From Micromonospora pattaloongensis (lineage in GTDB: Bacteria; Actinomycetota; Actinomycetes; Mycobacteriales; Micromonosporaceae), in the NCBI RefSeq assembly GCF_900107255.1, contig NZ_FNPH01000004.1:1-64000 (forward strand): DNA of 64,000 nt, in the 5' to 3' direction. The notes below the pieces were generated by a model. The model searched no databases. It saw nothing but the letters and a program-made list of their open reading frames with translations, and was not told the origin of the DNA. Both the position numbers and the translations under genes were made by a program. This document shows positions 49,526 to 58,558 of this stretch, piece by piece (positions within the stretch are counted from its first letter, which is position 1; every line of letters starts with the position of its first letter).

Positions 49526-52500
49526 ATGCTGGCCATGCGATTCCCTCTGAGACGAAACCGTTCGTCAGCCCGGAGGCAACCCGGACGGTACGTCGCGTCG
49601 GCAGCGGTCGGGGCGCTCGGCCTCACGCTGCTCGGTGCGCCGGCCAGCCAGGCCAACCCCGCCACCGGGCCCGCCGCGCAGACAACCCGGGCGCGCGAGG
49701 CCGTCCGGGTGCTGGTCTTCCACGGCGCGACCGGTGGTGACGCGGTCGCGGCCGGCGTCAACGCCATCAAGGCGGTGGGCGCGCAAGGGGCCGACTGGCA
49801 GAAGTTCGACGTGGTCGCGACCCCCGACGCGACGGCGTTCACCGCCGAGAACCTGCGCGACTACAACGCGGTCGTCTTCCTCGGCACCACCGGCGACGTG
49901 CTCGACGGCGCGCAGGAGGCCGCGTTCCAGGAGTTCATCCGCGCCGGCGGCGGCTTCGTCGGAATCAGCGACGCGGCCCGCGTCGAGCCGGACTCGGAGT
50001 GGTTCACCCAGCTGGTCGGCGCCCGCCCGGGCACCAGCCCCGACGAGGTGCAGGAGGCCGTCGTCGAGGTCGGTGACCGGGTGCACCCGGCGACCAAGGT
50101 GCTGCCGGTGGAGTGGAAGCGCAGCGACAAGTGGCTGAACTGGGCCACCAACCCGTCCGGCTCCGTCCACACTGTCGCGTCGGTGCGGGAGACCAGCTAC
50201 CAGCCGGGTACCGGGGCCAACGGCGCGGACCACCCGATCTCGTGGTGCCGCGACTACGACGGCGGCCGCTCCTTCTACACCGGCATGGGCCACACCGCGC
50301 AGAGCTTCCGGGACGCCGACTTCCGCAACCACCTCTTCGGCGCGCTGCTCTGGACCACCCGCCTGGTGCGGGCCGACTGCAAGGCCACCATCGCCGCGAA
50401 CTACAAGGCGACCCGGCTCACCCAGCCGAACCAGTCCGGCCAACTCGACCAGATCGGCGAGCCGCACGGCCTGGCGATCGCCGGCGACGGGCGCGTGTTC
50501 TACATCGGCCGCGGCGGCCCGATGACCGGCGGCCCCGCCCCGATCACCGACTGGAACAACCCCGACATCGGCAAGGGCCAGGGCACGATCCACCTGTGGC
50601 ACCCGCGCACCCAGAAGGTGAGCCTGGTCGCGACGCTGGACGTGTTCGGCAACAAGGGCGGCGGCGACGAGCTGACCAAGTCCGAGGAGGGCCTGCTCGG
50701 CATCGCGCTGGACCCGAAGTTCGCCGAGAACGGCTGGGTCTACCTGCACTACACGCCGCACTCGCAGATCAACCGCGACACCCACATGGGCCAGCGGCGC
50801 GTCTCCCGGTTCACGCTGAACCACGAGACCAACACCCTCGACCTGACGTCGGAGAAGGTCCTGCTCAAGTGGGACGTGCAGATCCACAGCTGCTGCCACG
50901 TCGGCGGCGACATGGTCTTCGACTCCAAGGGCAACCTCTACATCGCCACCGGTGACACCAACTCGTCCGGCTTCAGCGACGGCTACTCCGGCAACAACCC
51001 GGCGCCGAACTTCAAGGGCGTCTCGTTCGCCGACGCCCGCCGCACCGCCGGCAACACCAACGACCTGAACGGCAAGATCCTGCGGATCAAGCCCAACGAC
51101 GACGGCACGTACGCCGTCCCCGAGGGCAACCTGTTCAACCCCGGTGCCCCGCAGGCGGACAAGACCCGTCCGGAGATCTACGTGATGGGCATGCGCAACC
51201 CGTCGCGGCTCTGGGTCGACCAGAAGACCGACAACCTCTACGTCGGCTGGGTCGGTCCGGACGCGGGCGCGCCGAGCACCACCTGGGGCCCCGCGAAGTA
51301 CGACCAGTTCGCGGTGATCACGAAGGCCGGCAACCACGGTTGGCCGTACTGCGTGGGCAACAAGCAGCCGTACCGGGACCGCAACCTGCCGGACCCGACC
51401 AAGCCGCTGGGCTGGTATGACTGTGACAACCTGCGCAACGACTCGCCGAACAACACCGGCCGGCGCAACATCCCGCCGGCGCGCGGCAACAACATCTGGT
51501 ACTCGCCGCAGGGCGGTGGGCCGGACTACCCGCGCTACGACGGTGTCCCGACCTACAAGGCCGGTGACGAGCGGTTCCTGCTGCCGTGGCTCAAGGGCGG
51601 CGGCCAGGCCGCGATGAACGGCCCGGTCTACCGGTTCGACAAGAACAACCCGAGCCAGACCAAGTGGCCGCAGTACTGGGACGGCATGTGGTTCGTCGGC
51701 GACTTCTACAACGGCGACCAGCCGCGGCACGCGGTGCTGATGGACCCGGCGACCGCCGGCCAGGGCGGGCTGCCGGTGCACGCCGAGAACCTCAAGAAGA
51801 TCGTGCCGGCGAGCAACGACGCGATCCGCCGCCTCATGGCGTGGCGCTTCGGCCCGGACGGCGCGCTCTACGTGCTCAACTACGGCAACGGATTCTTCAA
51901 CGCCGACGCGGCCTCCGCGCTGTGGCGCGTCCAGTACGTCGGTGGGGAAGCGACGCCGGCGCCGGAGGAGCTGGTGCCGGGCGTGCCCGGTTACAAGCGG
52001 GCCGAGAAGCTCTTCGACGGATCGAAGTACTGGTTCTCGCGGTGGGAGCACGTGGGTGCGGGCGGCTTCACGCTGAACGCCGACGGTTCGATGACCAGTA
52101 AGGCGGAACCGGGGCTCGGGATGCTGTGGTTCCCGGCGAAGGAGTACAAGGACTTCTCGCTGAAGCTGCAGTGGCGCGACGACGCCCCCGGCGAGGGGCG
52201 GGCCAACAGCGGGGTGTTCGTGCGGTTCCCGTGGCTGTACGGGCACCCGAACGAGTCGCGGCCGGAGTGGGTGGCCATCAAGTACGGCCACGAGCTGCAG
52301 ATCCTCGACCGCACCGACGGTGACCAGTACAAGAGCGGGTCGGTCTACGGTTTCGACCTGGTAAGCCTCGCGGACGCGAACGTGACGCCCAAGGGGACCT
52401 GGAACGACTACGAGATCCGCGTGGTGGGTCAGCACTACTCGATCTACCGCAACGGCAAGCTGCTCAACGAGTTCGTCAACGCGCCCGGCCAGCTCTTCTC

Positions 52501-52624
52501 GCCGCCGCGCGCCGACGACCCCGGCACCTCGGGGCGCCAGCACCCGAGCGGCTTCATCGGGCTGCAGAACCACGGCACCGGTGACGTGATCAGCTTCCGC
52601 AACATCCGGATCACGCAACTCTGA
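49526..52624 (+). CDS. Secreted ThuA / PQQ-type sugar dehydrogenase / DUF1080 fusion
   Basis: 1032 aa. A signal peptide (1-44, twin Arg-rich start) precedes a ThuA-like domain (about 58-285, VRVLVFHGATGGDAV), a glucose/sorbosone dehydrogenase-like propeller (about 290-810) and a DUF1080 3-keto-disaccharide hydrolase-like domain (about 835-1032). The propeller shows SEEGLLGIALDPKF, NTNDLNGKILRIKP and GNHGWPYCVGN. DUF1080 shows LKLQWRDDAPGEGRANSG and PSGFIGLQNHG. It starts a four-gene operon. The arrangement suggests oxidation of a glycoside followed by cleavage of its keto form outside the cell. The ATG at 49526 is kept because its spacing matches the leader; 49535 is an alternative. Confidence 0.85.
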   Translation: MLAMRFPLRRNRSSARRQPGRYVASAAVGALGLTLLGAPASQANPATGPAAQTTRAREAVRVLVFHGATGGDAVAAGVNAIKAVGAQGADWQKFDVVATPDATAFTAENLRDYNAVVFLGTTGDVLDGAQEAAFQEFIRAGGGFVGISDAARVEPDSEWFTQLVGARPGTSPDEVQEAVVEVGDRVHPATKVLPVEWKRSDKWLNWATNPSGSVHTVASVRETSYQPGTGANGADHPISWCRDYDGGRSFYTGMGHTAQSFRDADFRNHLFGALLWTTRLVRADCKATIAANYKATRLTQPNQSGQLDQIGEPHGLAIAGDGRVFYIGRGGPMTGGPAPITDWNNPDIGKGQGTIHLWHPRTQKVSLVATLDVFGNKGGGDELTKSEEGLLGIALDPKFAENGWVYLHYTPHSQINRDTHMGQRRVSRFTLNHETNTLDLTSEKVLLKWDVQIHSCCHVGGDMVFDSKGNLYIATGDTNSSGFSDGYSGNNPAPNFKGVSFADARRTAGNTNDLNGKILRIKPNDDGTYAVPEGNLFNPGAPQADKTRPEIYVMGMRNPSRLWVDQKTDNLYVGWVGPDAGAPSTTWGPAKYDQFAVITKAGNHGWPYCVGNKQPYRDRNLPDPTKPLGWYDCDNLRNDSPNNTGRRNIPPARGNNIWYSPQGGGPDYPRYDGVPTYKAGDERFLLPWLKGGGQAAMNGPVYRFDKNNPSQTKWPQYWDGMWFVGDFYNGDQPRHAVLMDPATAGQGGLPVHAENLKKIVPASNDAIRRLMAWRFGPDGALYVLNYGNGFFNADAASALWRVQYVGGEATPAPEELVPGVPGYKRAEKLFDGSKYWFSRWEHVGAGGFTLNADGSMTSKAEPGLGMLWFPAKEYKDFSLKLQWRDDAPGEGRANSGVFVRFPWLYGHPNESRPEWVAIKYGHELQILDRTDGDQYKSGSVYGFDLVSLADANVTPKGTWNDYEIRVVGQHYSIYRNGKLLNEFVNAPGQLFSPPRADDPGTSGRQHPSGFIGLQNHGTGDVISFRNIRITQL

Positions 52625-52634
52625 CGACGCAGCG

Positions 52635-52668
52635 GGCCGCCCGGGGGCCGTCTCCGGCCCCCGGCGGC
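52635..52668 (+). terminator. Intra-operon hairpin
   Basis: A 10-bp core stem (52641-52650 with 52655-52664, 4-nt loop), extended by GCCG/CGGC, lies between the first two genes of the operon. It may partly end transcription or stabilise the upstream mRNA, lowering downstream expression. Confidence 0.5.
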
Positions 52669-52697
52669 ACCGCGTCGACCACGAGAGGGAAAGTCCG

Positions 52698-55600
52698 ATG
52701 CACAGACCCCTTTTCGCCGGGGCTTCGCCGTGGGCGCGCGCGGTGCGATCACCGCGTACCGCGCTGCTCGCCGTCGCCGCCCTGGCAGCCTCGCTCGGGC
52801 TGGCGGCCCTGCCGGCCGGGGCGGCGCCGCCCGCACCCCCCGCCGCCGAGGCGAGCCCGGCGGCGCAGGTCCAGGCCCAGGCCCAGGTGCTCACCTGGAC
52901 CGCCGGCGACGACTTCACGGCGTACGCGTCGCGGCCGACGACCGCGGTCGCCGGCCCGACGACGATCGTCTTCGAGAACAGCGCGGCCACCGGCAACACC
53001 ACCGGCATGCAGCACACGCTCACGTTCTCCACCAGCGACCCGGCCTACAACCGGGACGTCTACGTCGACATCCTCGCCGACCCGTACGACAGCAACGGCG
53101 GGCGGCACCAGGTCGACGTGGTGCTCACCCCCGGCAAGTACAAGTTCTTCTGCGCGATCCCGGGCCACGGCTCGATGCAGGGGGAGCTCATCGTGACCGG
53201 CGGCAGCGCGGACACCACGCCGCCGACGGTGACCGCCTCGGTCTCGGGTAACCGGAACGGCGACGGCGCGTACGTCGGCAGCGCGACGGTCACGCTGGCG
53301 GCCAGCGACAGCGGCTCCGGGGTGGACAAGACGGAGTACTCGCTCGACGGCGGGCCGTTCGGCATCTACTCCGGACCGGTGACGGTCACCGCGCCGGGCC
53401 AGCACACGGTCAGCTACCGGGCGACGGACAAGGCGGGGAACACCTCGGCGGCGCAGTCGGTGTCGTTCACGGTGGTGGCGCCGCCGGCGCAGGACAGCAC
53501 CCCGCCGACCGCGTCGGCGTCGGTGACCGGGGACCGGGACGCCAACGGCGCGTACGTGGGGGCGGCGACGGTGACGCTGTCGGCCACCGACACCCAGTCG
53601 GGTGTCGACCGGATCGAGTACTCGCTCAACGGCGCGGCCTTCGCGGCGTACTCGGCGCCGGTGACGGTGAACCAGCCGGGCCAGCACACGGTCGCCTACC
53701 GGGCCACCGACAAGGCCGGCAACACGTCCGCGCCGCAGTCGGTGTCGTTCACGGTGGTGGCGCCGCCGGCGCAGGACACCACCCCGCCGACCGCGTCGGC
53801 GTCGGTGACCGGGAACCGGGACGCCAACGGCGCGTACGTCGGCAGCGCCACCGTGACGCTGTCCGCCACCGACGAGGGCTCGGGCGTGGACCGGATCGAG
53901 TACTCCCTCGACGGGGCCGCGTTCGCGCACTACCACGCGCCGCTGACCGTCAACCAGGCCGGCCAGCATACGGTCGCCTACCGGGCGATCGACAAGGCGG
54001 GGAACACCTCGGCGGCGCAGTCGGTGTCGTTCACGGTGGTGGCGCCGCCGGCGCAGGACAGCACCCCGCCGACCGCGTCGGCGTCGGTGACCGGGGACCG
54101 GGACGCCAACGGCGCGTACGTGGGGGCGGCGACGGTGACGCTGTCGGCCACCGACACCCAGTCGGGTGTCGACCGGATCGAGTACTCCCTCGACGGGGCC
54201 GCGTTCACGCACTACCACTCGCCGCTGACCGTCAACCAGGCCGGCCAGCACACCGTCGCCTACCGGGCGACGGACAAGGCGGGGAACACCTCGGCGCCGC
54301 AGTCGGTGTCGTTCACGGTGGTGGCGCCGCCGGCGCAGGACACCACCCCACCGACCGCCAGCGCGTCGGTGTCGGGCAACCGGGATGACAGCGGGGCGTA
54401 CGTGGGCAGCGCGACGGTGACGCTGTCGGCCACCGACACCCAGTCCGGTGTGGACCGGATCGAGTACTCGCTCAACGGCGCGGCCTACGCGGCGTACTCG
54501 GCGCCGGTCACGCTCAACCAGCCGGGCCAGTACACGGTCAGCTACCGGGCGACCGACAAGGCGGGGAACACGTCGGCCCCGCAGTCGGTGTCGGTGCGCG
54601 TGGTGGCGCCGCCGAGCAACGACACCACCCCGCCCACGGCGACGGCCACGGTCTCCGGGCAGCGTAACGACGACGGCCACTACGTCGGCAGCGCCACGGT
54701 CACCGTGTCGGCCTCCGACGCGGGTTCCGGGGTCGCGCGCGTCGAGTACGCGGTCGACGGCGGCCCGTTCGTCGCGTACTCCGGTCCGGTGACGGTGAAC
54801 TCGCCGGGCGCGCACACGGTCTCGTACCGCGCGACCGACAGGGCCGGGAACACCTCGACCGTCGGGTCGGTCACCTTCGAGGTGGTGGCCAGCGCTCCGG
54901 GCACGACGTGCCCGGTGGTGGACAGCCGGGCGACCGTGGTGGTCGGAACGGTCGACAGCGGGGTCCGCAACCGCCCGGTGCGCCTCGAGTGCACGATCAA
55001 CAACCTGATCAAGGACGAGCGTGAGTGGGCGACCCACGACAAGTTCGTCACGCACGTCGAGACCGTGACCGGCCAGCTCTACTGGAACGGGAAGATCACC
55101 TACGCGGAGAAGGCGGCGATCGTCAAGGCCGCGAAGCAGTCCGGGGTGGGCAAGCCGGTCGGCCGGGACGGCTACGAGAAGATCCTCAGCAACCGGGAGT
55201 CGTTCTCGCAGTGGCGGCAGGCCGGCGCGGGTGGCTTCACGTTCAAGGACGGCGCGATCAGCAGCAAGGCCGAGCCCGGGCTCGGGATGCTGTGGTACCC
55301 GGTCAGGGAGTACCGGAACTTCTCGCTGAAGCTGCAGTGGCGCGACGACGCCCCGGGCGAGGGTCGGGCCAACAGCGGCGTGTTCGTGCGGTTCCCGCGG
55401 GTCGACAACCATCCGGACGAGTCCCGTCCGGAATGGGTGGCCATCAAGTACGGCCACGAGCTGCAGATCTTCGACCGCACCGACGGCGACCAGTACAAGA
55501 GCGGCTCGGTCTACGGTTTCGACCGGGTGGACCTGGCGGACGCGCACGTCACGCCGAAGGGGACGTGGAACGACTACGAGATCCGCGTGGTCGACCAGCA

Positions 55601-55796
55601 CTACCAGATCTACCGGAACGGCGAGTTGATCAACGAGTACGTCAACGCGCCCGGCGCGGTGTTCTCCCCGCCACGCGCCGACGACCCCGGCACCGCCGGC
55701 CGGCAGAACCCCAGCGGTTTCATCGGGCTGCAGAACCACGGCGCCGGCGACCTGATCAGCTTCCGCAACATCCGCGTCGCGGAGCTCCCCTCGTGA
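52698..55796 (+). CDS. Secreted cupredoxin / six Ig-like repeats / DUF1080 protein
   Basis: 1032 aa. A signal peptide (1-42) precedes a type 1 copper cupredoxin (about 62-168) with ligands His106, Cys152, His157 and Met160 in FFCAIPGHGSMQG. Six Ig-like repeats of 94 aa (about 173-735) follow, each starting TTPPTASASV and holding SGVDRIEYSLDG. Next is a small domain beginning with Cys765 (765-818), shared with the 5917 protein, and a DUF1080 domain (about 835-1032) nearly identical to that of the 49526 protein. The repeats act as a stalk. The cupredoxin could carry electrons between the sugar dehydrogenase and the multicopper oxidase of the operon; this is inference. Confidence 0.85.
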   Translation: MHRPLFAGASPWARAVRSPRTALLAVAALAASLGLAALPAGAAPPAPPAAEASPAAQVQAQAQVLTWTAGDDFTAYASRPTTAVAGPTTIVFENSAATGNTTGMQHTLTFSTSDPAYNRDVYVDILADPYDSNGGRHQVDVVLTPGKYKFFCAIPGHGSMQGELIVTGGSADTTPPTVTASVSGNRNGDGAYVGSATVTLAASDSGSGVDKTEYSLDGGPFGIYSGPVTVTAPGQHTVSYRATDKAGNTSAAQSVSFTVVAPPAQDSTPPTASASVTGDRDANGAYVGAATVTLSATDTQSGVDRIEYSLNGAAFAAYSAPVTVNQPGQHTVAYRATDKAGNTSAPQSVSFTVVAPPAQDTTPPTASASVTGNRDANGAYVGSATVTLSATDEGSGVDRIEYSLDGAAFAHYHAPLTVNQAGQHTVAYRAIDKAGNTSAAQSVSFTVVAPPAQDSTPPTASASVTGDRDANGAYVGAATVTLSATDTQSGVDRIEYSLDGAAFTHYHSPLTVNQAGQHTVAYRATDKAGNTSAPQSVSFTVVAPPAQDTTPPTASASVSGNRDDSGAYVGSATVTLSATDTQSGVDRIEYSLNGAAYAAYSAPVTLNQPGQYTVSYRATDKAGNTSAPQSVSVRVVAPPSNDTTPPTATATVSGQRNDDGHYVGSATVTVSASDAGSGVARVEYAVDGGPFVAYSGPVTVNSPGAHTVSYRATDRAGNTSTVGSVTFEVVASAPGTTCPVVDSRATVVVGTVDSGVRNRPVRLECTINNLIKDEREWATHDKFVTHVETVTGQLYWNGKITYAEKAAIVKAAKQSGVGKPVGRDGYEKILSNRESFSQWRQAGAGGFTFKDGAISSKAEPGLGMLWYPVREYRNFSLKLQWRDDAPGEGRANSGVFVRFPRVDNHPDESRPEWVAIKYGHELQIFDRTDGDQYKSGSVYGFDRVDLADAHVTPKGTWNDYEIRVVDQHYQIYRNGELINEYVNAPGAVFSPPRADDPGTAGRQNPSGFIGLQNHGAGDLISFRNIRVAELPS
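53209..54890 (+). repeat. Six tandem 282-bp coding repeats
   Basis: The repeats encode 94-aa Ig-like domains. Blocks 53427-53623 and 53991-54187 are identical over 197 bp, exactly two periods (564 bp) apart, which points to recent duplication or gene conversion. Outer repeats have diverged more. Confidence 0.9.
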
Positions 55797-55856
55797 GCCG
55801 GCGGGCGCTCGTCGCCCGACCCGTGCCACTGCTGCTGCATATCGAAGGGAAGACCG

Positions 55857-56852
55857 ATGAGTAAGGGAAAGATCGACCGGCGCGCGCTGCTCCGCGGGCT
55901 CGCCGGCACCACGGTCGCCGTGGGCGCCGCCACCCTCACCGGTGGGGCGCCGGCGTCGGCCGGCGGCGACGACCACCGGTCCGGCGGCCGTCTGATCCCC
56001 AAGGGCCACATGGGGATCCAGCTGTACAGCGTGCGCGACAAGATCGCGGAGTTCGGCTTCGGGCCGGTCTTCGAGGAACTGTCCCGGATCGGCTACCGGG
56101 AGGTGGAGTTCGCCGGCTACACGCAGGGCAGCGCCGGCCCGATCACCCCGGAGCAGATCCGGCGGCTGCTGCGCGACAACGGCCTCAAGGCCGCCGGCAG
56201 CCACCGCGGTCTGAACGACTTCCGGACGAACCTGCAGTGGGAGCTCGACGTCGCGCAGACGATCGGCATCCCCTACATCGGCACCGCCCAGGCGCCGACC
56301 AACGTCCGCACGGTCGACGGCTACAGGGCCGCCGCCGAGGAGTTCAACGCCTGGGGCGCGGTCACCAAGGCCCGCGGCATCGGCATCTACCAGCACAACC
56401 ACACCATCGAGTTCAGCTTCGCCACGGACCAGCCCAGCGTCCGGCTCTACGACGTGTTCCTGAAGCACACCGACCCGGAGCTTGTGTTCCTGGAGATGGA
56501 CATCCTGTGGGCGTTCGGCGGGGCGCGGAAGTACCCCGGTTTCCGCCCGGTCGACTACGTCAACGCCCACCCGCACCGCTACCCGCTGTTCCACGTCAAG
56601 GACGGGGTGCCGCTGCCGGACCCGCAGCAGGGCAACTCGTACCTGGACGTCGAGTTCGGCAAGGGCGTGATTCCGTACGCCGAGTTCTTCAGCGAGCTCA
56701 AGGGCCGCGGCCGGCACGAGTACCTGTGGGAGCAGGACACCGCGCCGAGCGTGCAGCCGAACCCCCCGGGGTCGCTGGGCGCGGCCGAGCGCAGCTACGA
56801 CCGCCTGCGCGAGCTGCGGCGCGTCACGGTGGGAAAGGGCGGTAAGAAGTGA
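55857..56852 (+). CDS. Tat-exported sugar phosphate isomerase/epimerase-like TIM barrel
   Basis: 331 aa. A twin-arginine signal (DRRALLRGLAGTTVAVGAA, about 7-25) directs a folded, metal-loaded protein outward. The barrel starts HMGIQLYSVRDK and carries YQHNHTIEFSF, LEMDILWAFGG, FHVKDGV and LWEQDTAP, the usual metal-ligand strands of the xylose-isomerase-like family. Although the family name says sugar phosphate, exported members are likelier to act on free or keto sugars. It is homologous to the C-terminal domain of the 5917 fusion protein. It lies 60 bp behind the cupredoxin gene and overlaps the next start. Confidence 0.88.
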   Translation: MSKGKIDRRALLRGLAGTTVAVGAATLTGGAPASAGGDDHRSGGRLIPKGHMGIQLYSVRDKIAEFGFGPVFEELSRIGYREVEFAGYTQGSAGPITPEQIRRLLRDNGLKAAGSHRGLNDFRTNLQWELDVAQTIGIPYIGTAQAPTNVRTVDGYRAAAEEFNAWGAVTKARGIGIYQHNHTIEFSFATDQPSVRLYDVFLKHTDPELVFLEMDILWAFGGARKYPGFRPVDYVNAHPHRYPLFHVKDGVPLPDPQQGNSYLDVEFGKGVIPYAEFFSELKGRGRHEYLWEQDTAPSVQPNPPGSLGAAERSYDRLRELRRVTVGKGGKK

Positions 56853-57991
56853 TGTCGGAGAACACCGTGACGAGTGAGTCGCAGCAGGAGACGCTGCCGC
56901 CGGGCGTGCGTCCGTTCACCACCCGCGCGATGCTCGTCGGGCTGCTGACGCTGCTGACCGTGATCGGCGGCGGCGGCCTGGCGCTGGCCAGCCCGCAGCT
57001 CTTCGGCGCCGAGCGGCCGGCGGGCTGCGACACGCCCAACCGGCGGATGGACCTGTACGCCGTGGAACTGCCCAAGGACCCGGTGACGAAGCAGATCCGG
57101 CTCGGCTACGGCAGGACGCCGGGCAGCGCCTCGTACCCCGGCCCCACGATCGAGATGGTCGAGGGGCAGTGCCTGGCGATCACCCTGCACAACCGGGTCT
57201 CCGCCGAAACCCTGACGGCGCTGCGCACGAACCCCACTCACCCGCTGGGCGTCTCGCTGCACGTGCACGGCGTGAAGTACACCCAGCAGTCGGACGGGAC
57301 CGTCCACAGCGGCTCGTACGTCGCGCCGGGGGAGTCGCGCACCTACACCTGGTTCGCCAAGAAGCGCGACGGGAAGCACGGCGGCACCGCCGGCTACTGG
57401 TGGTACCACGACCACGTGGTCGGCGGGGAGCACGGGACGCAGGGGATCGGTGCGGGGCTGTTCGGCGGCGTCGTCGTGCGCCGCCCGGGGGACCCGAAGC
57501 CGGACCGGACGTACGTGACCGCCTTCGGTGACCGGCAGACGATCAACCTGCGCCGGGCGGCGGACGCGGACACCTGCGATCCCGTCAACCCGCAGCCCGG
57601 CCCAACCTGCTTCGTCGCGAAGATCGGCGAGCGCGTGGAGTTCATCAACTTCGGCATCGGCAACGACATGCACACCTGGCACCTGCACGGGCACTCGTGG
57701 GCGAACACCCGCACGGGTTTCGTGCCGCCGGAGGACTCGGCGCTGACCGACTCCATCCAGATGGTCGACAACAAGACGCTCGGCCCCGGTGACTCGTTCG
57801 GATTCCAGATCGTCGCCGGCGACTCGGTCGGTCCGGGCCACTGGATGCTGCACTGCCACATGCAGTTCCACTCGGACGGCGGTATGCACACGATGTTCCA
57901 CGTGCTCGACGAAAACGGGAACATGCCGCCGGGCGGCCACCACGCGCCGCTGCCGACCCCGACCGCGAGCGCCGGTCACGACGGTCACTGA
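56852..57991 (+). CDS. Short multicopper oxidase, two-domain laccase type
   Basis: 379 aa. An N-terminal membrane or signal segment (about 25-46) precedes two cupredoxin domains. All four copper motifs are present: LHVHG, WWYHDHV, HTWHLHGH and HCHMQFHSDGGM, the last giving the type 1 Cys, His and Met. The size fits two-domain bacterial laccases that work as trimers and reduce oxygen to water. A His-rich tail (GGHHAPLPT; GHDGH) may bind copper. The ATG overlaps the previous stop (TGATG), so it is coupled to the TIM-barrel gene and closes the operon. Confidence 0.92.
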   Translation: MSENTVTSESQQETLPPGVRPFTTRAMLVGLLTLLTVIGGGGLALASPQLFGAERPAGCDTPNRRMDLYAVELPKDPVTKQIRLGYGRTPGSASYPGPTIEMVEGQCLAITLHNRVSAETLTALRTNPTHPLGVSLHVHGVKYTQQSDGTVHSGSYVAPGESRTYTWFAKKRDGKHGGTAGYWWYHDHVVGGEHGTQGIGAGLFGGVVVRRPGDPKPDRTYVTAFGDRQTINLRRAADADTCDPVNPQPGPTCFVAKIGERVEFINFGIGNDMHTWHLHGHSWANTRTGFVPPEDSALTDSIQMVDNKTLGPGDSFGFQIVAGDSVGPGHWMLHCHMQFHSDGGMHTMFHVLDENGNMPPGGHHAPLPTPTASAGHDGH

Positions 57992-58001
57992 CCCATCCCG
58001 C

Positions 58002-58038
58002 CGCTGCCCCGCTCCCGCGCACCGGGAGCGGGGCAGCG
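58002..58038 (+). terminator. Hairpin terminator of the oxidase operon
   Basis: A perfect 16-bp stem (58002-58017 with 58023-58038) with a 5-nt loop begins 11 nt after the multicopper oxidase stop. Confidence 0.85.
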
Positions 58039-58102
58039 CCCGTCTTCGACCGACCCGCCTTGATGGCCGTGCTGCCGGCTCCCGGACGGGCGCACCGGCG
58101 CC

Positions 58103-58485
58103 GTGAACGACCTCGGCGCGGTCGCCCGGGCCGCCGCCGTCGACGCGTACGCCACGCGCCCGTCGCCGATCCGATCATCAGGGGCCTGCATGTGCGCTGG
58201 GCGACCGGGGCCGCCGAGGGCTGGGGCTGGTTGGAGGTGCGCGACGGGCGTTGCCTCTTCGAGCGGGTGCGGGTCGCCGAACACGCCTTCTCCTGCGGCG
58301 TCGACCCCGGCCGCCTGGCCGAGGACCTCGCCGCGGCGGCGATCGGGGAGCGGCTCAAGCGGCTCGACACCGTCGAGCCGGTGCTGACCCCGAAGCAGGC
58401 GCTCGGCCGCAACCTCGACGCGCTGCGGTCGCGCCGGGACGAGATGGGCGCCCCGTTCGCCTTCGACCACGTCCGCTTCGACTGA
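58103..58485 (+). pseudogene. Small conserved gene with a probable frameshift
   Basis: Two overlapping frames look like parts of one protein. From the GTG at 58103 one reads VNDLGAVARAAAVDAYATRP; one base out of phase, from about 58163, one reads VADPIIRGLHVRWATGAAEG and on to FDHVRFD at 58485. One inserted base near the CCC at 58158-58160 would join them smoothly into about 128 aa. No family is recognised. If the shift is real, translation could still start at the GTG at 58192 and give a 97-aa product. A sequencing error cannot be excluded. Confidence 0.5.
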
Positions 58486-58558
58486 CGGCGCCGACGCACG
58501 TGTAGCGACCGCGTTCCGGGGAAAGCCGCGTCGCGGCGACGGCGTGCGGAGGTGACTG

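Noticed and set aside
53209-54890. Regular repeats considered as a CRISPR-like or mobile array
   Set aside because: The period is 282 bp and in frame, and the units encode Ig-like domains. There are no spacers and no cas or transposase genes.
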